Below the pieces are notes generated by a model that was not told the DNA's origin, made no database searches, and saw only the letters and a program-made list of their open reading frames with translations. A DNA stretch of 64,000 nucleotides from Phaseolus vulgaris (Eukaryota > Streptophyta > Magnoliopsida > Fabales > Fabaceae): positions 21,001,285 to 21,065,284 of the forward strand of contig NC_023758.2 in NCBI RefSeq assembly GCF_000499845.2, in the 5' to 3' direction. Positions within the stretch are counted from its first letter, which is position 1; the number at the start of each line of letters is the position of its first letter. The position numbers and the translations under genes were made by a program. This document shows, piece by piece, positions 53,150-63,830 of this stretch.

Positions 53150-54571
53150 TTCCTTCATTGCCATTTTCTTCTTCGAAGGGTTTCGTTCCTCTGCCTTGGT
53201 TTACTTCAGCTTCTTGCTTTTCCACATTAGGTACATTTTCATGGCCTTTTCATCTACGCCTTATAATTCCCATGTTGTTGATATCCCCGTTATTCTCCCT
53301 TAAGATATTGTTCCCATTGATAATGAGTCATCCTCGAGTCAAATTGTATCTAACTGTTTATCAGAAGGAGTTCCTTCAAACCCAACCTTCGTCCGCCATT
53401 GTTATAAGAGAACCTGAGGGAAAAAAGTTAAAGCAAAAATGGCTCATAGTGAGACCTCTAGGAAACGTAAGGATAGGTTTTCCCCATCTCAAATTGTAAC
53501 TATCTTTGGGTTTCCGATGAAATGCATGTGTACCCTTTCGATTTTACCTCACTTCGCCTTATTGAAGAGTTAATCAATGTTTATGATTTTTGCACTGCTA
53601 AGATGGAAAAATATGTTAAGGTAGAGGCATGTGATTTAGAGGATAGGGTTTATAAGAGTCATTCCCGTGATGGTCTGAGCTTCAAATATGTGTATGAGTA
53701 ATTTTTCAAGGAAATGGGAGTCACATTCCCCCTAACCCCCTTTGAGTGTGGTATGTTGACCATCATGAACATAGCATCGAGCCAACTTCACCCTAATACT
53801 TGGTTTTTTCTGAAGTAGTTCCATCTTCTATGTGAATACCATCATATTTGTCCTACTGTAAATAAGTTTATGTACTTTTACCAGTTAAAGCATGACCCTT
53901 TGGGTTTCTCTTAAAGGTGCCCAACATGTTCCTCTCTTCATAGTTTACTCCTCATCTTTTAAGGGTTTTAAGAGCCTTTTATGAAGGTTATGAGTAATCA
54001 AGACCCTAGGAGGAGGATTTCCTACCATGTTGATGGTTTTGTCAAGTTTCTTTTATACTGGCAGAAATCGTATAACTTCGAGTCCAAAGTCGAGCACCTT
54101 ATCGACGACAAGGAGAGGCTGGACATAACAATACTTAAGAGTCTTCCTCGACCTATTAACAGTCGGGGTCTCATAAGGATACCTACCACCGAGGACCCTG
54201 TTGCCTCCTTTCAGGGTAAGGTTCGCGCTTTGGGATCATGTTCCTTACCTTTTTTATTTTCTAATTATGTTTTTTTGTATGCAAAACTCATGGATAAGGG
54301 TTTTGGTTTTAAAGCACCCTAATCTCAAAAGGGGACTCCTTCCTTGGACAAGGGCATTCTGTTCAATTTCAACCTGTCCAAGAGGAGCAAAGTGGCCACC
54401 GAGAGGACCTCTGTGGGTGTTTCCAATTCACCCTTGACTACAAAAAGCAACGCGGCCTTCCAACCCCGTTAAGGTCGTGATTTTGGAGTCCCCCGAATCT
54501 TCTACTCATGCTCCGGATTCTCCATCAAGAGTTTTGCCTCCACCTCCGCTGCCCAACATCCCTAGTGGTTC
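53150..54571 (+). pseudogene. Gypsy gag N-terminal part (Transposase_28-like)
   Basis: Broken plus-strand frames encode GVTFPLTPFECGMLTIMNIA then SSQLHPNTW (about 53716-53810). This resembles the domain long catalogued as putative gypsy-type transposon (Transposase_28). Further on are ERLDITILKSLPRPINSRGL near 54112-54170 and a Pro/Ser-rich tail ending near 54571. Stops and frameshifts are frequent. The family identity is from memory of conserved phrases and would need a profile search. Confidence 0.65.
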
Positions 54572-54576
54572 CTCCC

Positions 54577-55674
54577 TGATATGATTCCAATAGCAAAGAA
54601 GAGAATGATTCTTGACATTCTTAGGAATCAACTTGAGTTGGACAATAGTTAGGCACTTTTTCTTAGAATTGGATCAATGTTCTAAGTCAAGAACTCACCA
54701 AAACTAGCACCAAATCCAAACTCATATGGAAGTTCCACATATTGTCAAATTGAACCAACAAAAAGAGAGGAAAAAGCAAATGCACCGAATAGAAATGAAT
54801 AAGAACAAAATTGAACCGATTAAAATGAATTAAAAGGCAAGAAAACTGAAAAGGAGTGCTAGAATTATAAAAGCACCGAACCAAAACATGGAAAAGAAGA
54901 AGAACAGCTGTTGGAAACAGAAATAGCTGAACCAAAACAAGAACAAAAGCTCAAAACATGAATATCAAAAGAGAAGGAAGGAAGGAGAGGAGAAAGCTCA
55001 TGAAGATGGATGTATGGTTGGATGATCACGCCACTAGAAGGATGGATGCTCCTAGATGAGTGTGCAAGCCGCCACTTGAGGTAACCATGGAACCATCAAG
55101 ATAAGACTAGAGAAGAAGGCTCAAAGCTCTCCAATGCTCTCTCAAAATTTGAGTATAGTTTCTCCAATTAAAATTCAAATTCGAATTGTACAAGCTAAGC
55201 ACCTTTATTTATAGCCTAGAGGTGCTGAAAAATAGGTGGGAAAATTCAAATAAACTCATTTGAAATTCCCACAAAAAACAAGTCACATGGGAGGTGTGAC
55301 ATTTTTCTACTATGACACCTCCTAAAAACTACACCTACACACTCTCCTAAGTCACATGGACAATGTGACTTTATTTTACATTTTCACACTCCTTTATTTA
55401 ATAACCACACCTCCTAAAACTATACAAGAGTATTTCAAAGCTTGGCCTTGCCCCTCATGGGATGGACTTGGGCTCTTTGGGCTTTGGCCTTCTTGGGCTT
55501 GGGCTTGGGCTTTGGGCTTGGGCCTCATCTTTATTTTATGTCTTCTTTTAATTTTGAGAAGACTAGAAGGAAGAACTTCAAATGTGAGGGTGGATGTCCT
55601 CTTCCTCCATTAATAAAAGCCTCCTTTATTAATCATTCTCTTCTTTGCTATTGGAATCACCTCATGTGGTATCA
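54577..55674 (-). mobile_element. Solo LTR, family A, inverted, TSD CTCCC, with unusual ends
   Basis: CTCCC flanks it at 54572-54576 and 55675-55679. The body matches the reverse complement of the LTR at 25144-26123, including the GGGCTTGGGCTT tract and TATA-type box. Both ends share a perfect 29-bp inverted repeat (54582-54610 and 55631-55659). The right end then carries TGTGGTATCA, which is the start of the primer-binding site found after the relative at 56985. Removal restores the outer gag from PSGSS to PSFMIRSKVGPF-type reading. Confidence 0.88.
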
Positions 55675-55679
55675 CTCCC

Positions 55680-55927
55680 CGTCCTTTATGATAAGGAGCA
55701 AAGTCGGTCCTTTCGCAAGGTTGGACCATGTCTTCACTTCGACCCCTCATTCAAACTCGTTATGGCACGTCAATATGCAAGGTCACCACGTTCAGTGTTT
55801 CAGAGCTAACCAATTTTTAATTCCTTTTGATGTAGAACTTTTGAATAATGTTGGGCCGGTAGGCAGCATTGACTCGACTGTTTTAATGATGGCAAGATGC
55901 ATGGCATCATGTATCACTGAGAGGGTG
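55680..55927 (+). pseudogene. Outer gypsy gag, middle part
   Basis: After the solo LTR the plus strand reads HSNSLWHVNMQGHHVQCFRA then DSTVLMMARCMASCITERVS. This is the segment before the coiled coil in this gag class. It stops matching at about 55927, where the permuted gypsy insertion begins. The ORF that seems to run from 55442 is an accident of the LTR edge. Confidence 0.65.
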
Positions 55928-56130
55928 TCGTGGTTAATGATGGAGATCAAGCTCAAGAGGACATGGAGGCCAATCAACAAGATCAAGAAGAGGTAGAGGC
56001 ACAAATGGAGGACGCCCATGGAGGTCAAAGCCCACCTCAAAGGATTACAAGAAGCATGTTCAAAGCTTTGGGAGCAAGGGGACATTTATTTTCTCTTTTT
56101 GTAATTTCTTTAGTTGAAGGTGCTTAGAGG
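55928..56130 (+). pseudogene. Gypsy pol C-terminal remnant
   Basis: The plus strand reads GDQAQEDMEANQQDQEEVEA and then GGQSPPQRITRSMFKALGAR, ending near 56127. ITRSM/ITRA-type phrases are typical of the very end of plant gypsy polyproteins. It is directly followed by LTR family A, so it looks like the 3' tail of an element whose body is missing. Confidence 0.6.
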
Positions 56131-56985
56131 GAAACATTAGAAACCTCTTTTGTTATAGCATCTTTTAGGCTTTAGTTAGGAGCTTTAGGAGGGGGGGTGT
56201 ATTAGTAGATAGGTGTAGGAGTAGAATAGGAGGTGCCAAAGTGAAGGAAGAAGTCACACCTTCCTCATGCATGGTTTAGGCGCCGGTTTTGAATAGGTTT
56301 AGGAGGGAATTTTGAATTCTCTTAGCTTTGTTTTTCAGCACCTTAGGCTATAAATAGAGGTGCTCTCTTTGTAAATTTCAGATTTGAATTTATCTAAAGA
56401 AACTATACTCAAAATTGGAGTGAGCATTGGAGAGCTTTTAAGCCTTCTTCTCTAGTCTTATCTTGAAGGATCCATGGTGTCCTCAAGTGGCGGCAACACT
56501 CTCATCTAGGAGCAACCACACTTCTAGTGGCGAGATCATTCATCATTCATCCATCTTCTTGAGCACTCTCTTCTCCTTCCTTTCTTCTCTTTCAATTGTT
56601 CATGTTGTCTTGTTTTCTTGAGTTTTTTTGGTTCGGTTCTTTGGTTTTTCCAGCAGCTGTTCTTGTTTTTCTTGTGTTTGGTTCGGTACCTTTCATTTTC
56701 CAACTTTCCTTTATAGTTTAGTTGCCTTTTACTTCATTTTGTTCGGTTCAAATGTGTTCTTAATTAATTCTATTCGGTGTTTTTTAGTTTTACCTCTTTT
56801 TGTTGGTTCAATTTGACAATATGAGGAACTTCCATGTGAGTTTGGATTTGGTGCTAGTTTTGGTGAGTTCTTGTTCATAGAACCTTGATCCAATTCTATG
56901 AAAAAGTGCCTAACATTTGTCCAACTCAAGTTGATTCCCAAGAATGTCAAGAATCATTCTCTTCTATGCTAGTGGAATCACATCA
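56131..56985 (+). mobile_element. LTR, family A, placed between pol tail and PBS
   Basis: The right border ...GTGGAATCACATCA at 56985 matches the end of the solo LTR at 26123. TATA-type GGCTATAAATAGAGGTG is near 56348. The left border is set roughly by loss of similarity before a G-run near 56189. A PBS follows 2 bp later. Confidence 0.7.
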
Positions 56986-56987
56986 TG

Positions 56988-56999
56988 TGGTATCATGAG
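56988..56999 (+). other. Primer-binding site, initiator-Met type
   Basis: TGGTATCATGAG follows the LTR end after the two bases TG. It fits the usual iMet PBS of plant gypsy and copia elements with small changes. Confidence 0.75.
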
Positions 57000-58328
57000 T
57001 CTTAGGTTCATTCTTGTTAATTGTTGAGTTGTGTGCACTTTAATTTCAAGAGCTCTTTAATTTTTCTTGCAATTTAAGTTTCTGTTTTAGATTTTTACTT
57101 GAGTATTCTTGCTGTTTTTCTTTTATACCAAGTGTTTGTGAAAAGGTTTATGGCACTCATTCTTCTTATGAGTATGGTTGCTCTTTTGGAATGGCATTAT
57201 CCTTCCTAGAGTTTACCTTAAGCTTCATTTCACTTGTTGTTAAATTTTGTGATGTGTCTTTTAATTTTGTAATCATGTCAAGTTTTGTCTTAGTCATGTT
57301 ATTCCATAATTGTCATTACTTCTAGTAGTACTTTTATTGCTTTGATTGTTTCTTGCTTTGGTGTCATATAATTTTCTGAATTGATATTGATCCTTTGTGC
57401 ATTTTCTGTTTTAGTTTGAGTTCATGCTTGTATTCTAGACCTATACAAGTTCCTTTTACACAATTTCCATTATGTCTTTGCTAGTTCATCTTACTGTTTT
57501 TTTATTCCTAATTAGGTTCCTCTGTTTTCTTACAAACGTGCTACTGTTTTCAATTTACTGCAATTAATTGGTTCACTGGAAAATTGTGAAAATTTGGATT
57601 TACATTCTTCAGAGTGTTAAAAAAGCAGAGCAAAAAGAAATACAAAAAAATTCCAAGTACACAAAAAATGATAAATAAAATACGAAAAGTGTACAAAACT
57701 GCCAGAAAAAATACGGTAATTCGGCAGCAATTTTGAAAAATTTATTTCTCTCAATTGGCTTACTGTTTTAACATGATTCCAGTGCCATTTTTGAGTTAAG
57801 ACATTGAAGTTTCTGTGGTTAATTTTTCACATTCCAATTCGCTTTCAGTCGTTCCAGTTAAATCTGTAAACATAGCACAGTTTGCATACAACATTGTTCT
57901 CTTGTAGTTCTGTTTTTATTTTTGGAATCTACTCTAGTACTTTTCTCTAGGACTCTTTTGGTGTGCCTTCTTTCTTCATTGAGTTCTTTATTTTCTTGTT
58001 TGTCTTTCATTCCTTAATCTTTGAGTTTGTCTTACATATAGTATTCCTTTTGCAATTACCTTTCTTTGCTTATACCTTTTTTCTTGTTTGTCTTTATTGT
58101 TTCTTTGGTATTGTGGTGGTTGCTCTTGAGATTGGTGTGCTTGCTTTGACATCTTTCATTTGAGGATTCCAAGGCCTCAAGATCAGATTGGTGCAAGAAC
58201 ATTATTTCTTTGAGAGTGACCTCTTTTTCTGCCTCATTTCACTTCGACAGTTTCATTGCCAAGCTCACTGTTTTTGCTAATTTTTAACTTGTTTGTTGTT
58301 TTTGTGTGTTTGCTGTTTTTAATTACAA
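57000..58328 (+). mobile_element. Gypsy untranslated leader
   Basis: This 1.3-kb region is rich in T and has no ORF beyond ~65 codons. It joins the PBS to the gag start. Plant gypsy leaders of this size are common. Confidence 0.55.
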
Positions 58329-59396
58329 ATGGCTGGATTTTCAAGTGATGCATCCTACAAGCAGAATTCTCCTTCCAAAGCTTCAATCCTTGGTGAATTA
58401 CATGAAGCTCAAAGAACAATTAGACGGTTGGAGGAGAAATTGCAAAAGTTGGAGGTGCAACAAACTAGACCATCTCCTTCAATCCATGATGAGCATCTTG
58501 CACATAGACCTTCAACAAGAGCATCTTCAAATGATTTTGGCCGTGAAGATGAGCATAGGAGAAGGAGAACTCCACCTCAAGTCCATGGACAAAGACATCA
58601 TCATCAAGGGGAAAGAACTCACTACGGCAATGGCTTCTATCATGATGCAAAGTCTAGGCTTCCTTCGGTCAAGCTACCTTGTTTTAATGGCTCTAGTGAT
58701 CCAAATGTATATTTAGATTGGGAGGCTAAGTGTGAACAAATTTTTGAGATCCAAGATGAGCATAAGCTTAAGCTAGCCACCCTAGAGTTTAGTGATTATG
58801 CCATGAAATGGTGGCATGGAATTGTAAAGGACATTATCTATCACAAGGGTCCTCCCGTGGACTCTTGGAACTCTTTGAAGGATCATATGCGCGCTAGGTT
58901 TGTGCCCCCACATTTTAGGAAAGACCTCATGTTGAGACTCCAACGGTTTCAACAAGGCACGCTAAATGTGGATGAATATTATAAGGAGCTTGAGACGCTT
59001 GTGCTTAAAATTGAATTAGAAGAAAGTGAAGAAGCCATGGTTGCTAGGTTTGTGAGTGGTCTTAGGAAGGATATTCAAGACATTGTTGAGTTACAAGAGT
59101 ATTCATCATTGGGCTCTTTAGTTCATCTTGCAATGAAGGTGGAAGCCCAACTTGCTAAGAAAAACTCTTTTAAAAATGCTTCCAATGATGGATACTACTC
59201 CAAGTCTTGGAGAAACAAAACTTCTTTTTCTAAACATCCTTCCAAATATTCTTCTTTCAAACCCAAGGAATCTAAGCCATCTACTTCTAGGCCTAAATCT
59301 CCCACTAGAACGTCTAATACTAAATGCTTTAAATGTATGGGTTATGGTCATATTGCTGCAAATTGTCCTTCCAAACGAAGTACGTACATCAGTTAA
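58329..59396 (+). CDS. Ty3/gypsy Gag, open frame of 355 aa, cut after the zinc knuckle
   Basis: Gag packages element RNA and forms the virus-like particle. The frame starts MAGFSSDASYKQNSPSKASI and has a coiled coil at about 22-50, then a basic His/Arg-rich stretch (95-110). The Retrotrans_gag core is at about 113-275, with VYLDWEAKCEQIF, YAMKWWHGIV and RFVPPHFRKDLMLRLQRFQQ. A basic Ser/Lys-rich linker follows, then the CCHC zinc knuckle CFKCMGYGHIAANC near 335-348. It has no internal stop or frameshift, so it is young compared with the related pseudogene at 37767. The frame ends a few codons after the knuckle because the element breaks there: beyond 59390 is a different element, and no protease or RT follows. 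Confidence 0.88.
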   Translation: MAGFSSDASYKQNSPSKASILGELHEAQRTIRRLEEKLQKLEVQQTRPSPSIHDEHLAHRPSTRASSNDFGREDEHRRRRTPPQVHGQRHHHQGERTHYGNGFYHDAKSRLPSVKLPCFNGSSDPNVYLDWEAKCEQIFEIQDEHKLKLATLEFSDYAMKWWHGIVKDIIYHKGPPVDSWNSLKDHMRARFVPPHFRKDLMLRLQRFQQGTLNVDEYYKELETLVLKIELEESEEAMVARFVSGLRKDIQDIVELQEYSSLGSLVHLAMKVEAQLAKKNSFKNASNDGYYSKSWRNKTSFSKHPSKYSSFKPKESKPSTSRPKSPTRTSNTKCFKCMGYGHIAANCPSKRSTYIS

Positions 59397-59698
59397 GGTT
59401 GTCGAGTCCTCTGCCTAGATTAAAGAGCTCGAAGACCGAGCTTGAAAAAGCCCTTTTTTCAACTAAGAATAAAATGGAGGATTTAGAGGTCGAGAATGAC
59501 TTACTCCAAATGGAGATGGCGACCGTGAGTGCTTTAGAGAAGGAGGCCAAGGAGAATCTCGGATGCTTACAAGGAGAACTTGAACAAAGCCAAGGTCTAG
59601 GGAATCCCTTAAGACTACGAATGTCGATTTGGTAGAATCCTCCCTGCTCAACTATATCAAAGGTTTCAAGAAGATAATGTGCCAAACTTTGCATTTCA
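59391..59698 (+). pseudogene. Outer gypsy gag, coiled-coil part
   Basis: After the break the plus strand reads TELEKALFSTKNKMEDLEVE then ALEKEAKENLGCLQGELEQS. This is the coiled coil found in Transposase_28-type gag. A frameshift near 59430 is likely, since IKELEDRA-like residues appear in the next frame. The reading is cut at 59699 by the CACTA element and continues past 63446 (NNFYLNKDVVDGHLVDD). Confidence 0.65.
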
Positions 59699-60742
59699 CA
59701 CTACAAAAAATCGTGTAAAAAGTGACGGTTTTAATGTGACGATTATTAATAACCGCCACAAATTACAGTATAATACGTCATTTCACTAACCGCCACAATT
59801 ATCTTTCAAAATATGTCATTTTCAACTGTCACAACTGTCCTTCAGAATAAAAACAAGTTTTCCTTCCCTCGTTATTCCCAATTGTTTTTGAAAATATTTT
59901 TTGTAACCGAAATTAGTTTATTCCTAATTATTTTTTAAAATTTGGTTTGACTATTGGGAAACGAAAGTTTTTTCCCTCTCTTCCCTCTCTTTGCATAAAC
60001 AATCAAACCCTAACAAAGCTCTCCCTAAATGCTCAAACCTCTCTCTCTGCCTAAACACTCAAACCCTAATGAAGCCCTAATTGTGAAGCTCTACTTGCGA
60101 AGTTGTCGCCAAGTTGTACTCATGAAATCCTTTGTGCTTCACGAAATCCTTTCGCGATTATCTGAAATCGCCTCCATCGGCGCCTCCGCGGAAGGATTTT
60201 TTCATTATCCGAAAACGACTTCCACTTCTACACTTTTTTCATTTCAATCTAACCAAACCTATTTCATGTGGTGGCGCTGAAGGTAGTGGAAGGAGGGCAG
60301 AGTTCTGCGGCATTTGCAATTCCGCAAGGTAGCTTGTTCAGGTTTTTGTCATCATCTCGTTTCGTTGCTTGATTTCAATGTGAAATGTGGAACTGAGATG
60401 CTGGTTGGTTGCTCCCTTTCTACTTCTTTCGTCACATTCTTTCTGAGTTCGATTTGTCCAGTGTTCTCTGATTTGATTGGATTGGATTGTATGGTTTTCT
60501 TTTGTTGATTTTTGGGTCTTAGAGATTTCAGTTGTGGTGAATTTCATTTTGGTTTGCTGTCTTAATGGTTTGATAAATTAACTCTAGCAATTTGTAATTT
60601 GTGGAGCACGACTCTTCACTAAAGAAGATTACGTAAGTAGAGTTGAATCTCTTCATTTATTTTTATCCATGAAAACTTATAAGAAACTTCAGTCAATGAT
60701 TTTAATATATCTTCACTTTTAATATATCTTCAAATTTAAATT

Positions 60743-62830
60743 ATGTTGTTGATTACTTCATTTTTATGTGCATATATGCCTAAACCTAAAAGGATCAAGA
60801 ACTTGCTTAAGTCAGTTGCTGGTTCAGACAAATTTGTGGCCAACTATGTAAACATTAATGTTACGCCTTCTGCTACACATGACCAGCCAAGAACTACTTC
60901 CACAAGTCCATTTGGATCTCCACTACCACAAGCTTATCAATCTATTCATCAACAAACCTCACAACTTACACAACCACAAACTTCACAAGTTCCACAACCA
61001 CAAACTGAATTTGAAAATCTTGAATCATCTGAATCTGTACTTCCACCAACTTCTAAATTTGCACCAGCACAACCAACTTTTGAGTCTAAACCTGAAAGAG
61101 TGCAACCAAGAAAAATCAAGGCAATCAAACCACTATTGGTTTGTTGATGCTATAGGTAAAATCTTTTATTTTTTTTCTTTACATGTAATAAGTTTCACTG
61201 CACATGAAATAATGTATTCGGATTTTTATAGAGGGGGAAGGAATTAGTCAAAAACTAAAGGTGAAGGTTAGGGATGCTCATAACTTACCTAACAGATTAC
61301 GTGTGGTGGTGAACTATGATGACAATTTTCAACCAATTGGAGAAGCATCTGGTCTACTTGTTGGAGTTTGTGGTCACCTAGCAACAAATCATGTATTGTT
61401 CCCTATTAGTTTTGAAAAGTGGTCAACTTTGCCAGATACTTACAAGGATACAATGTGGGAGAGTGCACTAAAGGTAATATAACTTACATTGAAATAAATT
61501 TAATTTATTCAATACATTTGGACTAACTTCTTTTCTTTTTTTGAAGTCTCGATTTTGTTTCAAAGTAAATGAAGATTTGGCTAAAAGAGATGTTATGTTT
61601 TAAATTGGGAAATTGTGGAGGGAATACAAATGCAAGCTTTGGAATGAATTTTATGACCCACTTATGAGCAGAAGTGACCTCATCAAGAATGTTCCAGTTG
61701 GATTAAACATAGAACAATGGGTTGTTTTTGTTGATTATCGTTTGAGGTATTCTATAGTGGTATGGTAAACTCTGTTTTTTTTTTATTATTAATAACCTTA
61801 CTTTAAGTTTACACAACACTGATTTCATTTTCACTTTGTAGAACATGTGTAATAGAAATAGAGATATAAGGAAGAGACAAATTATTCCACACACTGGTGG
61901 TGTTATGTCTTTGTCAAGAAGAAGAAATAATTTGGTATTTGTTTACTTATATTGTGCTCTCTATTTTAATATATTACAATTTCCACCACATTATACTTAT
62001 ATTATTATTGTTGAACATATAGAAAATTGAGACTGGTAAAAATATTGGACGAGCTGAAATGTGGAAGATCACACATAAGAGGAAAAATGGCACATCTGTG
62101 AATGATGATGCGCTGGAAATTGGGGTTAAGTGTTTGGACTGCTTTGATGATGATGTATTGATCATGATGATATACTGGACTGCTTTGATTATGATGTATT
62201 GATCATGATGATATACTGGACTGCTTTGATTATGATGTATTGATCATGATGATATACTGGACTGCTTTGATGATGATGTATTGATCATGATGATATACTG
62301 GACTGCTTTGATGATGATGTATTGATCATGATGATATACTGGACTGCTTTGATGATGATGTATTGATCATGATGATATATTGGACTGCTTTGATGATGAT
62401 GTATTGATCATGATGATATATTGTACTACTTTGATGATGATGTATTGATCATGATGATATATTGGACTGCTTGCATACATCAAATCTTGCTCCTGAGTAA
62501 GCATCCTGATTACATGCAAATGCTCATGCTGTTTGGAATCTATGTTGTAGTTGTAGTTGTAGTTGAGAGTTCAACCATTTCATTATGTTTACTGCTGCCA
62601 TAATATATTCTAATAAGCATATGTTGTTCTTTTGATTATTTTCAATTTTATCAGGAAAAATTTGATGAACTAATGTTGACAAATCCAAAAGGTGATTTAG
62701 ATATATCTCCAGTAGATCCAATTGGTGTCATATTTGGTAAGGAGCATCCGGGTCGAGTTAGAGGGCTATCATATGGAGCTTGTCCCAACCTTGCTTTCAA
62801 AGGATCCACAACAAGGCTAAGTGGTATGAA
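60743..62830 (+). pseudogene. TNP1-like (Transposase_24, Ptta/En/Spm) pseudogene inside the CACTA element
   Basis: Pieces can be read in order. There is a Gln/Pro/Ser-rich N-terminal segment with QTSQVPQPQTEF (60779-61147). The core begins LPNRLRVVVNYDDNFQPIG at 61273 and ends LK at 61473, with a GT donor. After the AG acceptor at 61546 it reads SRFCFKVNEDLAKRDVMF, then a stop TAA at 61601, then GKLWREYKCKLWNEFYD. Next are IPHTGGVMSLSRRR (61885-61927) and GRAEMWKITHKRKNGT (62049-62096). After the minisatellite comes EKFDELMLTNPKGD near 62656 and PGRVRGLSYGACPNLAF near 62750. The in-frame stop and the 41-bp repeats would block a full product. Confidence 0.8.
62135..62472. repeat. 41-bp minisatellite, eight copies plus a partial
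   Basis: Units start at 62135, 62176, 62217, 62258, 62299, 62340, 62381 and 62422, with a partial at 62463. Each unit begins TGGACTGCTTTGATGATGATG and ends ATGATGATATAC, with one-base variants such as GATTATG. The spacing is exactly 41 bp throughout. Confidence 0.95.
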
Positions 62831-63446
62831 CCATGCTTCCTACATTAACTTAAAATTATTTATTTCAGACATCAAATAATGGAAGTGGTGCTCCATCACC
62901 TAATCAAGTAATAGGATCAAGTGCTGGAAGCAAAACTAATTAGGGATGTATGCACTTTTTATGTGTTTTAATTTTCAATTACATATAAAATTTTGAACAT
63001 TATTATGTGTGCTTTAATTTTCAATGAAATAAATGGATGATTATAACTTTATACATTATTTTATTTTATTATGAAAATATATTATGTTTAGGTTAATTGT
63101 ATAAAACAGATTATAAAAAAGTGGTGATTAAATTTTATTTATTCAAAATTAAAATTACGTCAGTTAAAAACCCCACTACTTACGTATATTATGACGTCAA
63201 AATCTTCTTTAATGAATGTAAATTGCGACAGTTATAACTGACACTACTTACATATAAAAACCGCCACTACTTACACTATGTTTAAAGTGGAGGGTGTTGC
63301 GGTGGGTAGCGTAAAACCGCCACATTAAACTTTGTGGCAGCCAGTTCTATGGCGGTTTGGGAAACCGCCACAAGCGTTTATTGTGGCGGTTATAAACGTC
63401 ATTTTATACGAAAATAACCGCCACAATATACATTTTTTTTGCAGTG

Positions 63447-63830
63447 TCAGTCGATCGATCAATTTAAATAACTTTTATTTAAACAAAGATGTGGTGGATG
63501 GACATCTAGTTGATGACTAGTTTTTATACCCAGAACAATGTCCTTTTTGTAGTTACATCTGCACTTGTTATGAATATGGTTTATCCTTGTTCAGATCTTA
63601 GTTTTGTATACTTGATTGTATACTTGCATTGCTCGTGTTTGAACTTATATATTTGCTCGTATTTTTTGTACTTGTTCGAACTTATTTGTATGCTTAGTCG
63701 CATTTTGTTCATGGTTGAACTTGTTTTGTGTATTCGGTTGTTCTCGTTCATGTTTGAACTTATTCTTGTTGGCTTGTGCCTTAATCATTTTGTGCATGCT
63801 AAGTTATATGAATTGGATTGTAGTTCGTAA
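63447..63830 (+). pseudogene. Outer gypsy gag C-terminal end and following DNA
   Basis: FNLNNFYLNKDVVDGHLVDD-type residues follow the CACTA element (about 63459-63520), ending in a stop. The T-rich sequence after it encodes nothing recognisable. Confidence 0.55.

Larger units (their letters stand above)
59699..63446 (+). mobile_element. CACTA (En/Spm) element, 3748 bp, TSD TCA
   Basis: The left end is CACTACAAAAAATCGTG, and the right end in reverse complement is CACTGCAAAAAAAATG. TCA is duplicated at 59696-59698 and 63447-63449, the 3-bp size expected of CACTA elements. Subterminal DNA carries repeated ACCGCCAC/GTGGCGGT motifs near 59752, 59788, 63258, 63313, 63364, 63382 and 63416. These resemble the short motifs bound by the element's own DNA-binding protein. 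Only a TNP1-like pseudogene is present, with no TNP2/TNPD transposase, so the copy is non-autonomous. Orientation is that of the internal ORFs. Confidence 0.93.

Noticed and set aside
55442..55996. 184-codon plus-strand ORF
   Set aside because: It starts inside an inverted solo LTR and crosses its right border into the outer gag and then into the permuted insert. It is a chance fusion, and only the part after 55680 carries gag residues.
60029..60332. Possible captured host gene exon in the CACTA element (83- and 66-codon ORFs)
   Set aside because: The CTCTCTCTC and AAACCCTAA phrases look like a plant 5' leader, but no protein motif is visible. A leader of the TNP1-like gene is the simpler view.
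62135..62472. 41-bp repeats considered as a coding repeat domain
   Set aside because: The 41-bp unit shifts frame at each copy and stops occur in every frame across the tract.
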